Source of the DNA: Sulfuricurvum sp. PD_MW2
GTDB lineage: Bacteria; Campylobacterota; Campylobacteria; Campylobacterales; Sulfurimonadaceae
DNA length: 36,006 nt
Direction: 5' to 3'
NCBI RefSeq assembly: GCF_002633015.1
Contig: NZ_NSIU01000023.1
Location: 1-36,006 of the forward strand
Shown in pieces: positions 24,703 through 33,268 of this stretch; position 1 is the first letter of the stretch; each line of letters begins with the position of its first letter. Position numbers and translations under genes: made by a program. The notes beneath the pieces were generated by a model that saw only the letters and a list, made by a program, of their open reading frames with translations, was not told where the DNA came from and searched no databases.

Positions 24703-25883
24703 AATTGAGATGGGGATACAGTTTGGTGTTACTCCCTTTTTTGGGACAAGCGATCACGTTTAATGAACTCACTAATCGTGCATCTGAGGTTTCGGAAGAG
24801 TTGATCGAATCAAATGGGCGTATGAATGCGATCGGTTTTGAAAAAGCTTCGGCGCTCGCGGGAGAACCATTGAGTATTGAAACATCGGCACGAAACATCA
24901 GAGCCGATAATACCAATGACAGTGGAAAAGAGTATGGGATCATGCTTGATTATGCGTTCAAGTTGCCTTCATTTAAATCAGCCAAGGCCAATGAGTTTGA
25001 TGTTCAGAAAAAAGAGACGGAACATGAAATAGCCGCTCGAAAAGCATTGATACAAGTTGCGCTAAAAAGGGGATGGCTTTTGTATCAGTTGGAGTATCAA
25101 AGAAGCCTGATCTTAAGTGAAAAACGTGATTTTTCTTATAAAGCGTATCAAATCGGAGAGAAAAAGTTCAAAGCGGGACGGTTATCGCAGATGGAGCTTT
25201 TGCGTTTGGAGAACGAATACCAAAGTACACTCCAAGAACTTGCAGCCGTTTCGATGGAAGCCGAACATGCACAGCATTATCTCAAAGGTGCCCTAATGTC
25301 AGATCAAGAGGTGATGGTGGATGATCTGAATTTTGCATTTATCTCTTCTTCTGCATTGGAAGAGAGGTTGAAAAATGCACCTTTATTGAAATCGCTTGAT
25401 CTTCGTATCGATGCATATAACGCTCAAATCGCGACACAGCGACACTCTACGATCGAATCGATTTCAGTAGGGGTGGGGATAACTCAAGAACCTACCCAAA
25501 ACAGTCTGGATGTACGATTGAGTATTCCTCTCTCCATCAGCAGTAAAAATGAGAATAAGATTGCAGCGTTGATGAGTGAACGAAGCGCTTTAGTCAATTT
25601 ACGAGAAGTGAGCCGACAAAAACTGGAATTGAGCGTTAAGGGGCTGTTTGAACATTTGAGAGAACGTGAAGAGAATATAAAAAAATTGGCCGAGAATGAG
25701 AAAAAGTACGAAACGCTTTTTACGATGGCTCAAAAAGGGTATGATGGAGGTGTAATCGGTCAGTTTGAATATCTGGCTTCCAAAAACGCTTATTATGAGG
25801 CACGTTTGCGTACGTTGAAGATGAAACAAAATTATATTGAAGAGATGAGTGTTATCGAAGAAAAAATTGGGGAGGTATGGTAA
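24699..25883 (+). CDS. TolC-family outer-membrane efflux protein
   Basis: The outer-membrane channel of the efflux pump. It is 394 residues with signal peptide MKLRWGYSLVLLPFLGQA, then long coiled-coil helices (about 90-190 and 290-380) in the two-fold repeat layout of OEP domains. It is shorter than usual for CusC/TolC (430-490). The start at 24699 is chosen because GGAAG lies seven bases before it and ATGA overlaps the previous stop; an ATG two codons earlier is too close to that site. A GGGGAGG near the 3' end serves the adaptor gene. Confidence 0.88.
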   Translation: MKLRWGYSLVLLPFLGQAITFNELTNRASEVSEELIESNGRMNAIGFEKASALAGEPLSIETSARNIRADNTNDSGKEYGIMLDYAFKLPSFKSAKANEFDVQKKETEHEIAARKALIQVALKRGWLLYQLEYQRSLILSEKRDFSYKAYQIGEKKFKAGRLSQMELLRLENEYQSTLQELAAVSMEAEHAQHYLKGALMSDQEVMVDDLNFAFISSSALEERLKNAPLLKSLDLRIDAYNAQIATQRHSTIESISVGVGITQEPTQNSLDVRLSIPLSISSKNENKIAALMSERSALVNLREVSRQKLELSVKGLFEHLREREENIKKLAENEKKYETLFTMAQKGYDGGVIGQFEYLASKNAYYEARLRTLKMKQNYIEEMSVIEEKIGEVW

Positions 25884-26932
25884 TGAAAAAAAGTATTTTT
25901 TTACTTATGATTGCGACGTTGATGAGCGCAGATATTAAAATGAGCGATGCTCAAATGAAAAAAATGGGTATTGCAGTTCAGCAGGTGAGAGAGATACAAT
26001 CCGAAGCAATGGGACCTTTTATCGGGACATTCGACTATAATGACAAAGGGGCTCGAAATTATACGTTGAGTTCCGAAGCAACCGTTGCAGAGTTGATGAA
26101 ACAAACCGGTGATACGGTCAAACCGGGTGAAGTCATTTGTACGATTGCCTCATCCGAACTGCTGGCAAGCAGTTATGAACTCAAAGATCTTCGCAATCGA
26201 CTAAAACTTGCACAAGAATATGCGCAAAAGGATCAGGCTCTTTACAAAGACGGTGTCATCTCATTACGCGAATCGCAAAAGAGTGCGTTGGATGTGATGA
26301 GTCTAAAAGCGAAAATCGGAGAAATACAGAACCGTTTCGTTTTTTCCGGTGCGGATGTCTCTCCTAAAAATGGGATGATGTTTACGATACGTGCCCGTCA
26401 AAACGGCATACTGGCTCATGCTCCTCTCAAGACTGGAGAGAAAATTGAGCCTTTTATGCCGTATTTGAAAATAGCGAGTGCCAATGCTCTAAGTGCCTTC
26501 ATTAAAATCCCGCCAAAGATGATCGGAAGCGTCCAAAAGGGAGCATTACTAATGGATAAGACTGGAAAAGAGGTCGGAAAAATTACGGCTATCTCTTCGG
26601 GTGTTGATATCTTGAACAATTCTGCAACTGCGATAGCGGTATTAGCCTCTAGTAACAACTATCGTGCCGGTACATCGGGTGAGTTTTATATCACTTCACT
26701 CCAAATGGACAAATGGGTATTACTTCCTAAATCCTCAGTGACAAAATACAAAAAAAATGATATCTGTTTTGTGAAAACTGCCAATGGGTTTACCCCTCAG
26801 ATCGTAGAGATTCAAAAAACCTATAAAGATCATGTTGCAATCAAACCGGCAGGATTAAATCTAACATCCAAAGTGGCAACGGATGGGATTATTATCCTCA
26901 AGGGAGCACTAAATGGATTGGGATTTGAGTAA
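25883..26932 (+). CDS. RND efflux periplasmic adaptor (CusB-like membrane fusion protein)
   Basis: A 349-residue adaptor linking the inner-membrane pump to the outer channel. It has a signal peptide (MKKSIFLLMIATLMS), a lipoyl half (SSEATVAELMKQTGDTVKPGEVICTIAS), a helical hairpin (about 95-150), the second lipoyl half (IRARQNGILAHAPLKTGEKIEPF) and a beta-barrel. It lacks the Met-rich N-terminal metal patch of CusB, although KMSDAQMKKMGI is present near residue 21. The start at 25883 overlaps the preceding TAA and has GGAGG seven bases upstream. It overlaps the pump gene by one base. Confidence 0.9.
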   Translation: MKKSIFLLMIATLMSADIKMSDAQMKKMGIAVQQVREIQSEAMGPFIGTFDYNDKGARNYTLSSEATVAELMKQTGDTVKPGEVICTIASSELLASSYELKDLRNRLKLAQEYAQKDQALYKDGVISLRESQKSALDVMSLKAKIGEIQNRFVFSGADVSPKNGMMFTIRARQNGILAHAPLKTGEKIEPFMPYLKIASANALSAFIKIPPKMIGSVQKGALLMDKTGKEVGKITAISSGVDILNNSATAIAVLASSNNYRAGTSGEFYITSLQMDKWVLLPKSSVTKYKKNDICFVKTANGFTPQIVEIQKTYKDHVAIKPAGLNLTSKVATDGIIILKGALNGLGFE

Positions 26933-29900
26933 TGATTAACTCTATTATTGAATTCTCTCTCAAACAGCGTCTGATTGTTATTTTACTTTCATTGGCGCTC
27001 TTTGGGGCGGGGATATACTCATTCTATAAAATTCCGATTGATGCATTTCCTGATATCTCCTCTACGCAAGTCAAAATTATCATGAAAGCACCGGGGATGA
27101 CCCCTGAAGAAGTTGAAAACCGTGTCGTTAAACCGCTGGAAGCTGAACTTTTGGGGCTTGAGAATCAAAAGCTTCTAAAAAGTACCTCCAAATATGCGAT
27201 AGCGGATATCACGATCGATTTCAATGACGGTACCGATATTTACCGCGCCCGTGCTCAGGTTTCCGAAAAACTCGCATCACTCTTGCCGACATTGCCAAGC
27301 GGTGTAGAGGGGGGAATGGCACCGATTACGACCCCTTTGGGTGAAGCTTTTATGTTTACCATTGAGGGGAATCTAAGCCAAAAAGAGAAACGAGAACTTC
27401 TCGATTTCGTGATTCGCCCGGTTTTACGAGGTGCAAAAGGGGTCGCGGATGTCAATGCCCTCGGTGGTGAAGCGCGCGCGATTGTTGTACAGCCTGATTA
27501 TACGGCAATGCGGGATTTAGGGATACCGCTGAGCGTTCTCAAAGAGACTCTGGAAAATAATCTCAAAAACGACGGTGCAGGACGCGTTGATGCCAATGAA
27601 GAGAGCTATCTGGTCAAAGTACAAAGCGGTGTGAAAGATGCCGGTGAGATTGCCAATATTACGATCCACTCCCATAATGGTCCGATCCGTATCGGTGATT
27701 TTTGTGAAGTTCGTGACGATGCACGCACTCGATTGGGATACGTGACCAAAGACGGTATCGGCGAAGCAACGGAAGGTCTGATCCTAACACTTAAAGGGGC
27801 TAATGCCCAAGAGACGATTGCTCAGATCAAAGAGAGATTGGAGCAACTTAAACCACAACTTCCTACGGGTGTCACAATTGTGCCGTTTTACGATCGTAGT
27901 GATTTAATCGAAAAAGCGGTTGGTACGGTTTCAAAAGCATTGGTTGAAGCTATCGTGTTGGTTATTGTCCTTTTGATGCTGTTTTTAGGTGATGTCCGTG
28001 CCGCGATTGCGGTGAGTGTCATTTTGCCGTTTTCGATCGCGATTGCATTTTTGTTGATGAAGTATTTTGGATTAAGTGCCAATTTGATGAGTTTGGGCGG
28101 GTTGGCAATTGCCATCGGTATGTTGGTCGATTCTGCGGTTGTTGTCGTTGAGAATTCTTTTGCCAAATTGAGCGAGAATAACACGTCACTGCCGAAATTG
28201 CATCAGGTTTACCGAGCAACACAAGAGGTGAGTACGGCAGTTTTTAGCGGTATTTTGATTATTGCCGTCGTATTTTTGCCGTTGTTAACGTTAGAAGGAT
28301 TAGAGGGAAAACTTTTTGCTCCTGTTGCAATGACCATTGTTTTTGCATTATTCGGATCACTTCTCCTGTCATTGACACTTATACCGGTAGTCAGTTCTTT
28401 GGTGCTCAAAAGTACACCGCATAAAGAGACGTTTATCGGGAACTTTTTTGCCCGTCTGTATGAGCCGATGCTCTCTTTTGCATTGAACCGTACAAAACTC
28501 CTTTTTAGCGGAGCTATCGCTTTTTTGATTGTCAGTTTTACGTTATTCGCGTTTGTAGGGAAAAGCTTTATGCCGACTTTGGATGAGGGAGATATTATTT
28601 TGGGGGTAGAGACACCTCCGTCGATTTCGCTTGAAAAATCCAAAGAGCTGAATCTAGCCATACAGCGCACACTGATTGCAAACGTTCCGGAGATAAAAAC
28701 CATTGTTGCACGTACCGGATCGGATGAACTCGGACTGGATCCTATGGGGCTAAATCAAACCGATACGTTTATTACGCTTAAGGCGCAGACAGAGTGGCAA
28801 GCCAAAAACAAAGAGGAAATCAAAGCAAAAATCCAAGAATCGCTCAAAAATTTCCCCGGTATCAGTTTTAGCTTTACACAGCCGATTGAGATGCGTATAT
28901 CTGAAATGTTAACCGGTTCACGTGGGGATTTGGCGATCAAGATTTATGGGAATGACATCGATACGTTAAATACATTGAGTCAAAAAATTGCCGATACGTT
29001 AGATGAGGTAAAAGGGTCTTCCGAAGTCTTTACCACTCTGAATGAAGGGGTCAATTATCTGAGCGTAAAGCCGAACCGTACAGAATCGGCAAAGACCGGT
29101 GTGGATACGGCGGAACTCGAACTCTTTTTGAAAACTGCTCTGGAGGGGGTCACGATAGATGAACTTTCCGTGGAGAATACGAGAATTCCGGTTTTAATGC
29201 GTCTGGATGGTGAAGTCTCTCAGGATATGGAACTTTTCAAATCGTTAGAACTCCCTTTGAGTGACGGGTTTTCGGTACCGATTTCGAGTGTAGCTCAGAT
29301 CGAAACGAGTGAAGGGGCTTTGAAAGTCGATCGTGAAAATGCCAAACGATACAGTACTGTTCGTGCCAATGTTGAAGGCCGTGACTTGGTCGGTTATGTG
29401 GAAGAGGTCAAACAAAAAATCGATGCGAATGTTAAACTTCCAAACGGATACACTATCGTCTATGGAGGGCAGTTTGAAAACCAACAGCGCGCTGCTGCAA
29501 AATTGATGACGGTTATTCCGATCAGTATTGGTGTCATATTTTTGATTTTATTCTTTACGTTCCGTTCGGTGAGTTCGACAACCCTTATTTTGCTCAATAT
29601 TCCCTTTGCCGTGACAGGGGGGATTATCTCGCTGTATTTCAGCGGAGAGTATCTCTCGGTTCCGGCATCGGTCGGATTTATCGCCCTTTTCGGGATCGCG
29701 GTTCTCAACGGTGTCGTGATGGTGAGTTATTTCAATACGTTGCTGGGCAGCGGTTATTCGATCGATGATGCCGTTGCTGAGGGTGCACGCAGACGGCTTA
29801 GACCGGTTTTGATGACGGCGTTTATCGCTGCATTGGGATTACTGCCGTTGTTGTTTGCAACAGGTGTGGGAAGTGAGATCCAAAAACCGCTTGCGATTGT

Positions 29901-29988
29901 TGTATTGGGCGGATTGGTGACATCGACGATTTTAACCCTTTTGATTCTTCCTCCTGCATTTAAAATGATCTACAAAAGAGGCAAATGA
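26932..29988 (+). CDS. Heavy-metal-type RND efflux pump (CusA/CzcA family)
   Basis: Proton-driven inner-membrane pump, 1018 residues, with the standard RND layout of two periplasmic loops (about 35-335 and 560-870) and twelve transmembrane segments. Transmembrane segment 4 reads IAIGMLVDSAVVVVEN with D400 and E407, the proton-relay pair of CusA and CzcA. The extra Asp that zinc/cobalt/cadmium CzcA pumps carry six residues earlier is Ala394, as in the copper/silver CusA group. Of the CusA methionine pathway only one candidate (in EMLTG, about residue 660) is apparent. The family is clear; Cu/Ag specificity is possible but not shown. Coupled TAATG junction upstream. Confidence 0.93.
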   Translation: MINSIIEFSLKQRLIVILLSLALFGAGIYSFYKIPIDAFPDISSTQVKIIMKAPGMTPEEVENRVVKPLEAELLGLENQKLLKSTSKYAIADITIDFNDGTDIYRARAQVSEKLASLLPTLPSGVEGGMAPITTPLGEAFMFTIEGNLSQKEKRELLDFVIRPVLRGAKGVADVNALGGEARAIVVQPDYTAMRDLGIPLSVLKETLENNLKNDGAGRVDANEESYLVKVQSGVKDAGEIANITIHSHNGPIRIGDFCEVRDDARTRLGYVTKDGIGEATEGLILTLKGANAQETIAQIKERLEQLKPQLPTGVTIVPFYDRSDLIEKAVGTVSKALVEAIVLVIVLLMLFLGDVRAAIAVSVILPFSIAIAFLLMKYFGLSANLMSLGGLAIAIGMLVDSAVVVVENSFAKLSENNTSLPKLHQVYRATQEVSTAVFSGILIIAVVFLPLLTLEGLEGKLFAPVAMTIVFALFGSLLLSLTLIPVVSSLVLKSTPHKETFIGNFFARLYEPMLSFALNRTKLLFSGAIAFLIVSFTLFAFVGKSFMPTLDEGDIILGVETPPSISLEKSKELNLAIQRTLIANVPEIKTIVARTGSDELGLDPMGLNQTDTFITLKAQTEWQAKNKEEIKAKIQESLKNFPGISFSFTQPIEMRISEMLTGSRGDLAIKIYGNDIDTLNTLSQKIADTLDEVKGSSEVFTTLNEGVNYLSVKPNRTESAKTGVDTAELELFLKTALEGVTIDELSVENTRIPVLMRLDGEVSQDMELFKSLELPLSDGFSVPISSVAQIETSEGALKVDRENAKRYSTVRANVEGRDLVGYVEEVKQKIDANVKLPNGYTIVYGGQFENQQRAAAKLMTVIPISIGVIFLILFFTFRSVSSTTLILLNIPFAVTGGIISLYFSGEYLSVPASVGFIALFGIAVLNGVVMVSYFNTLLGSGYSIDDAVAEGARRRLRPVLMTAFIAALGLLPLLFATGVGSEIQKPLAIVVLGGLVTSTILTLLILPPAFKMIYKRGK

Positions 29989-30275
29989 TGCATTTAACGA
30001 GCATGGATATTTATTTCGAGATTACTAATAAAGATATTTTAGTTGATTTATTATTGGAAGAAGGCTATGATGATTTTTATTTTTTCCCTTGCAAACGATA
30101 CAGTGCGGGAGCTTTTTTGATCAGTGCCGAGGAGCAGGTGAGTGCGAGACGGGATTTTGGTTTATTTCGTCTTTTTTTACATGAGACGGAAGCTATCGTT
30201 CTCTCTGCAGCGATCAAAAAGGAATTAAAAGATAAAACCATCAAAATATTTCTCAATGAGCTAAAAGAGTTATAA
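29985..30275 (+). CDS. DUF3240 (PII-like) protein of metal RND operon
   Basis: A 96-residue cytosolic protein that fits the DUF3240 family, PII/CutA-like small proteins commonly encoded behind czcA-type pump genes. Features: ILVDLLLEEGYDDFYFFPCKRY, then LISAEEQVSARRDFGLFRLFLHE, then a helix ending in FLNELKEL. Cys in FPCKRY could bind metal. The ATGA overlap with the pump stop and immediate abutment with the response regulator show one transcript. The start may be either of two adjacent ATG codons. The role is unknown; regulation of the pump or metal binding is inferred. Confidence 0.72.
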   Translation: MMHLTSMDIYFEITNKDILVDLLLEEGYDDFYFFPCKRYSAGAFLISAEEQVSARRDFGLFRLFLHETEAIVLSAAIKKELKDKTIKIFLNELKEL

Positions 30276-30923
30276 ATGCGAATACTGATCGCCGATGACG
30301 AACCGGAACTTTTAGAATTACTCAAACTTTCATTGCAGAATGAAGCGTGGGTGATAGATACGGTTGGTGAAGTAAAAGACGCCAAAGGATATCTTGATGC
30401 GTATACATATCAGATTTTTCTTGTGGATCGAACATTCCATGGAAAAGATTGTGTTCAGGAATTGATTACGTACGGCAAAGATAAAAATCCTTTGATGGGG
30501 ATTTTAGTGTTGAGTGCATTGGGTAGTATCGATGAAAAAGTGCAAGGACTGGAATACGGTGCAGATGATTATTTAGAAAAGCCGTTTGATATCAAAGAAC
30601 TGCGTGCACGATTAATGGCTTTATCACGCCGTTTTGTCCCAAAAATTAAATTTTTTGAAGACCTGGAAATAGATACACAGTCCAAAAAAATTAAAAAATC
30701 CGGAAATGAGATTCTCCTCAGCAGCAATGAGCAAAAACTATTTTTTTATCTTTTGGAACGAGAATCAATCGTTTCGCGAGATGAAATCATGGATGCCATT
30801 TATGATAATCCTGAAAATATTACCTCAAATGCCATTGATGAATTGGTCGGTCGCATACGCCGAAAGCTCCATCCGGGTATCATTAAAACCATAAAAACTC
30901 GAGGGTATTTAATTGCGATTTAA
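30276..30923 (+). CDS. OmpR-family response regulator of the efflux operon
   Basis: A 215-residue regulator with D7-D8 (IADDEP), phospho-acceptor D51 (FLVDRTF, an unusual loop where most have DLxLP), L-S-A at the Thr/Ser position, and LEKPFD with the conserved lysine near 105. The winged helix (about 120-215) ends in KTIKTRGYLIAI. It begins directly after the DUF3240 stop. It probably controls this operon in answer to the metal exported. Its end overlaps the kinase start by 11 bases. Confidence 0.9.
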   Translation: MRILIADDEPELLELLKLSLQNEAWVIDTVGEVKDAKGYLDAYTYQIFLVDRTFHGKDCVQELITYGKDKNPLMGILVLSALGSIDEKVQGLEYGADDYLEKPFDIKELRARLMALSRRFVPKIKFFEDLEIDTQSKKIKKSGNEILLSSNEQKLFFYLLERESIVSRDEIMDAIYDNPENITSNAIDELVGRIRRKLHPGIIKTIKTRGYLIAI

Positions 30924-32127
30924 ATGGGCTATGTCGTTAAAGTTTAAGATTGCCCTCATTTTTGCATTCGGTTTAGCGATAGCCTTCAGTATCAATTTAA
31001 TCATTGCCGCAAAAACGATTCATACACAGAAAGAAGAAGATGTAGAAAAAGTATTGACACACCTGCTTGTCGAAAGCAACGATGAATACATCAGTAGTGT
31101 ACTAACTCCTTCGAGCGATCTCAATTTTTTATACACTATTCCTCATAATATGATGATTCTATCCGATTCAGAGGTGAATGCCCTTCGCTTTATGATCTCG
31201 ACCAATCCCTATCGAACAAATGAAAAATTTATTGTCTCCTCTATCAAACTTGCCAATAATTATTATCTCAATGCGATCAGCGATCACCGCAAAATTGATG
31301 AAGCGACCTATAAATATACACAGGTATTGATCTTTCGTTATGTTGTTTCATTGATCATTATTTTACTCATCACTATCGTCGCCCTTGATTTCTATATGAA
31401 GCCGTTGGAACAATTAGCCATCAAAACAAAAACGTGGAAACGAGAGAACCCTTATGATTTTGTTTTGGATGATGCCTCATCGGAGATCAAAGAGGTATCA
31501 AGCGCTTTTGAGGGATTGGTAAAGAGATTGGAATCGTATCGCCAAAAAGAGACTGAACTCTTTAAAGAAGCGGCACATGAACTCAAGACCCCCTTAGCAT
31601 TAATGCGATCGAGACTGGACGTCTATGAAGTGAGTGATCACTATGAGAAAGATAAATTTATTGCTGATCTCGGGCAGGATATCGAACGATTAACCAGAGA
31701 GCTGAAAAATGTTCTTTTTCTTGAAAGTTCAGATTTTGAAGAGTCCAGCACAATAGATATCATTCATGTTTTTAAAATGCTAGAGCGAAAAATGGATATT
31801 TTGATCCAGCGAAAGGGACTGAAATTGGAACTTCCGACAGAAACGTTTACCGTAGTTGCATCGGAAAAACTGCTGTTTAAAGTTTTGAGTGCATTGCTTG
31901 AAAATGCTATTACCTACGCAAGAGAAGATACTATTGTCGAAGTAGGTTGTCTTCCGCTGGAAAGAAAAGTGTGGATTTATAATAAAATTGGAACAGAAAA
32001 ATATTTGTTCAGTTCGAAAATAGGAGAGAAAATACTTAAACGTCTGCGTAGTGAAATAGGATTTGATTACAAGATCGATCAAAATAAAGACTCTTTTCAA
32101 ATCGAGCTGATTTTTTTCCCAGCATAA
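30913..32127 (+). CDS. Sensor histidine kinase of the efflux operon with degenerate G2 box
   Basis: A 404-residue membrane kinase. A transmembrane segment lies at about 10-28, a periplasmic domain at about 30-135 and a second segment at about 138-160, followed by linker and DHp with H222 (EAAHELKTPLALMRSRLD). The N box LLENAITYA is normal, but the ATP lid is very short. G1 reads IYNKIG without the usual Asp, and where GLGLxI should be there is KIGEKILK. ATP binding and kinase activity may therefore be weak or lost. The start is TTG at 30913 with GAGGG seven bases upstream; ATG at 30931 is the alternative. It is the last gene of the efflux operon. Confidence 0.85.
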   Translation: MRFKWAMSLKFKIALIFAFGLAIAFSINLIIAAKTIHTQKEEDVEKVLTHLLVESNDEYISSVLTPSSDLNFLYTIPHNMMILSDSEVNALRFMISTNPYRTNEKFIVSSIKLANNYYLNAISDHRKIDEATYKYTQVLIFRYVVSLIIILLITIVALDFYMKPLEQLAIKTKTWKRENPYDFVLDDASSEIKEVSSAFEGLVKRLESYRQKETELFKEAAHELKTPLALMRSRLDVYEVSDHYEKDKFIADLGQDIERLTRELKNVLFLESSDFEESSTIDIIHVFKMLERKMDILIQRKGLKLELPTETFTVVASEKLLFKVLSALLENAITYAREDTIVEVGCLPLERKVWIYNKIGTEKYLFSSKIGEKILKRLRSEIGFDYKIDQNKDSFQIELIFFPA

Positions 32128-32172
32128 AACTGCTTTTTACTTTCCCAATACCTCAAAAAGAATAATTTATAC

Positions 32173-32199
32173 TTATTTTTTAATTCCATTAAAAAATAA
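32173..32199. repeat. AT-only perfect inverted repeat
   Basis: TTATTTTTTAAT and ATTAAAAAATAA form 12 perfect base pairs around TCC. It sits 15 bp upstream of the next promoter's -35 box and 46 bp after the sensor kinase stop. With no GC pairs it is a poor terminator; it may be an UP-element-like or H-NS-type AT tract, or a weak bidirectional terminator. Confidence 0.55.
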
Positions 32200-32213
32200 C
32201 TTTATTAAATATA

Positions 32214-32242
32214 TTGACACATATACTACAAGATGATACAAT
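32214..32242 (+). promoter_or_regulatory. Sigma-70 promoter of the 79-residue gene
   Basis: TTGACA at 32214-32219, a 17-base spacer and TACAAT at 32237-32242, close to consensus. The downstream gene has GAGG seven bases before its ATG at 32271. Confidence 0.78.
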
Positions 32243-32270
32243 AGTCAAATCTAATCATTGAGGTTATAAA

Positions 32271-32510
32271 ATGTTAACTAGTTCCAGTGATGCTTATGAT
32301 AGACAACATGTGATGAAACGTTTGATTGATATCTCCACTGAACACATGGTGGTAGCCTATCGGGCAAAGATGACCAACTACGAAATCTTGTTGTGTCAGG
32401 AGATCAGTTCGATCGGGAATATCTCTTTACTCGAAGTACTTGAGAAAATGGCTGACTACAAACAAACAAGCGAATTTTTGCTGTATAAAAAAGATTTCAT
32501 CTTTATCTAA
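32271..32510 (+). CDS. Small orphan protein upstream of parA-like gene
   Basis: A 79-residue protein that I do not recognise. It has a near-consensus promoter and a GAGG ribosome binding site, so expression is likely. It is mainly helical by composition (RQHVMKRLIDISTEHMVVAYRA, then LLEVLEKMADYKQTSEFLLY), with one cysteine (LLCQEI), no signal peptide and no transmembrane segment. The first residues (MLTSSSDAYD) look unstructured. It is separated from the ParA-like gene by a promoter and operator array, so it is a separate transcription unit in the same neighbourhood. Confidence 0.65.
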   Translation: MLTSSSDAYDRQHVMKRLIDISTEHMVVAYRAKMTNYEILLCQEISSIGNISLLEVLEKMADYKQTSEFLLYKKDFIFI

Positions 32511-32516
32511 CACGAT

Positions 32517-32626
32517 ACTGTAAAGGTCCATTATCCTACAAAGGCCATAGTATATAATATAAGTTTTATACAGTAAAAAACTTGACATTAACTGTTTTTT
32601 AGTGGTATGATACTGTAATAAACAGT
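32517..32626. promoter_or_regulatory. Helically phased ACTGT/ACAGT site array
   Basis: Five sites occur in 110 bp: ACTGT at 32517-32521, ACAGT at 32570-32574, ACTGT at 32591-32595, ACTGT at 32612-32616 and ACAGT at 32622-32626. Centre-to-centre distances are 53, 21, 21 and 10 bp, all close to multiples of 10.5. The first and fourth share the longer context GATACTGTAA. The third lies in the promoter spacer and the fourth directly after the -10. This suits a dimeric regulator such as the RHH protein at 33269, or a centromere-like site. Confidence 0.55.
32582..32611 (+). promoter_or_regulatory. Promoter of the ParA-like/RHH/lipoprotein operon
   Basis: TTGACA at 32582-32587, an 18-base spacer and TATGAT at 32606-32611. 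It is overlapped by two ACTGT sites and flanked by others, so repression by occlusion is likely. The start codon at 32647 has only a weak ribosome binding site (GGGA). Confidence 0.72.
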
Positions 32627-32646
32627 TTCATAATATGGGAAAATAG

Positions 32647-33237
32647 ATGAATATAACTATTGTCAATTTTAAAGGCGGTGTCGGAAAATCGATGATCGCT
32701 CATCAGCTTATTTCAGGGTATGGATTTAACGGATACGAGATTGATCCTTATGGATCACTTTCCGATCGATTACCTGAAAGTGTTCTACGAGTTGATATTC
32801 AAGAAAAAAAAATCGAAGAACCAAAAAAGGAAACCATTTTTGATTTTGGCGGATTTGACGATGTCAAGCTCGATCAAGCTATCAGTTATTCCGATTTGAT
32901 TGTTATCCCATTTATACCGACTCTAGAGACGATACAAGGAACTGTTGATACATTGGTACGGGTCGCTTCAGCCAATAAACCGATTCTCATGGTACCGAAT
33001 ATGAGTCAAAAAGAGAATGATATCAATGATGCAAAATTTGTTTTTGAAGAGACATTGGGTTTTGAGATTGAAATGTTTCCGATTCCGATGAGTGTTGCAC
33101 TTCAGACCGCTATCAATGAGAATTGTGCAGTGGGAGATCTTTCCAAACAAGGTGGAATCAAAGCCTATGCGTATAAAAAAAGTTCAAAAATCATTGATGA
33201 TCTACACGCCAAAATACGAGAATATGAAAATCTTTAA
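32647..33237 (+). CDS. ParA/MinD-like deviant-Walker ATPase
   Basis: A 196-residue SIMIBI-class ATPase. The deviant Walker A is KGGVGKS (residues 9-15, with signature K9 and K14), the switch I region is YEIDPYGSLSD (about 31-41), and the Walker B-like IFDFGGFDD lies near 64-72, where D-F-G replaces the usual D-x-P. It lacks the N-terminal DNA-binding domain of P1-type ParA and matches the short Ib type (about 190-220 residues). Such proteins position plasmids, chromosomes or protein clusters. An RHH protein follows 31 bp later, the normal partner for short ParAs. No replication gene is present, so plasmid partition is doubtful. Confidence 0.85.
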   Translation: MNITIVNFKGGVGKSMIAHQLISGYGFNGYEIDPYGSLSDRLPESVLRVDIQEKKIEEPKKETIFDFGGFDDVKLDQAISYSDLIVIPFIPTLETIQGTVDTLVRVASANKPILMVPNMSQKENDINDAKFVFEETLGFEIEMFPIPMSVALQTAINENCAVGDLSKQGGIKAYAYKKSSKIIDDLHAKIREYENL

Positions 33238-33268
33238 TTCGATACGATCGAGCTAAAGGAGAGGGTAA

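Noticed and set aside
28209-28703. Minus-strand open frame inside the RND pump gene
   Set aside because: It lies fully within a conserved pump gene and has no recognisable features.
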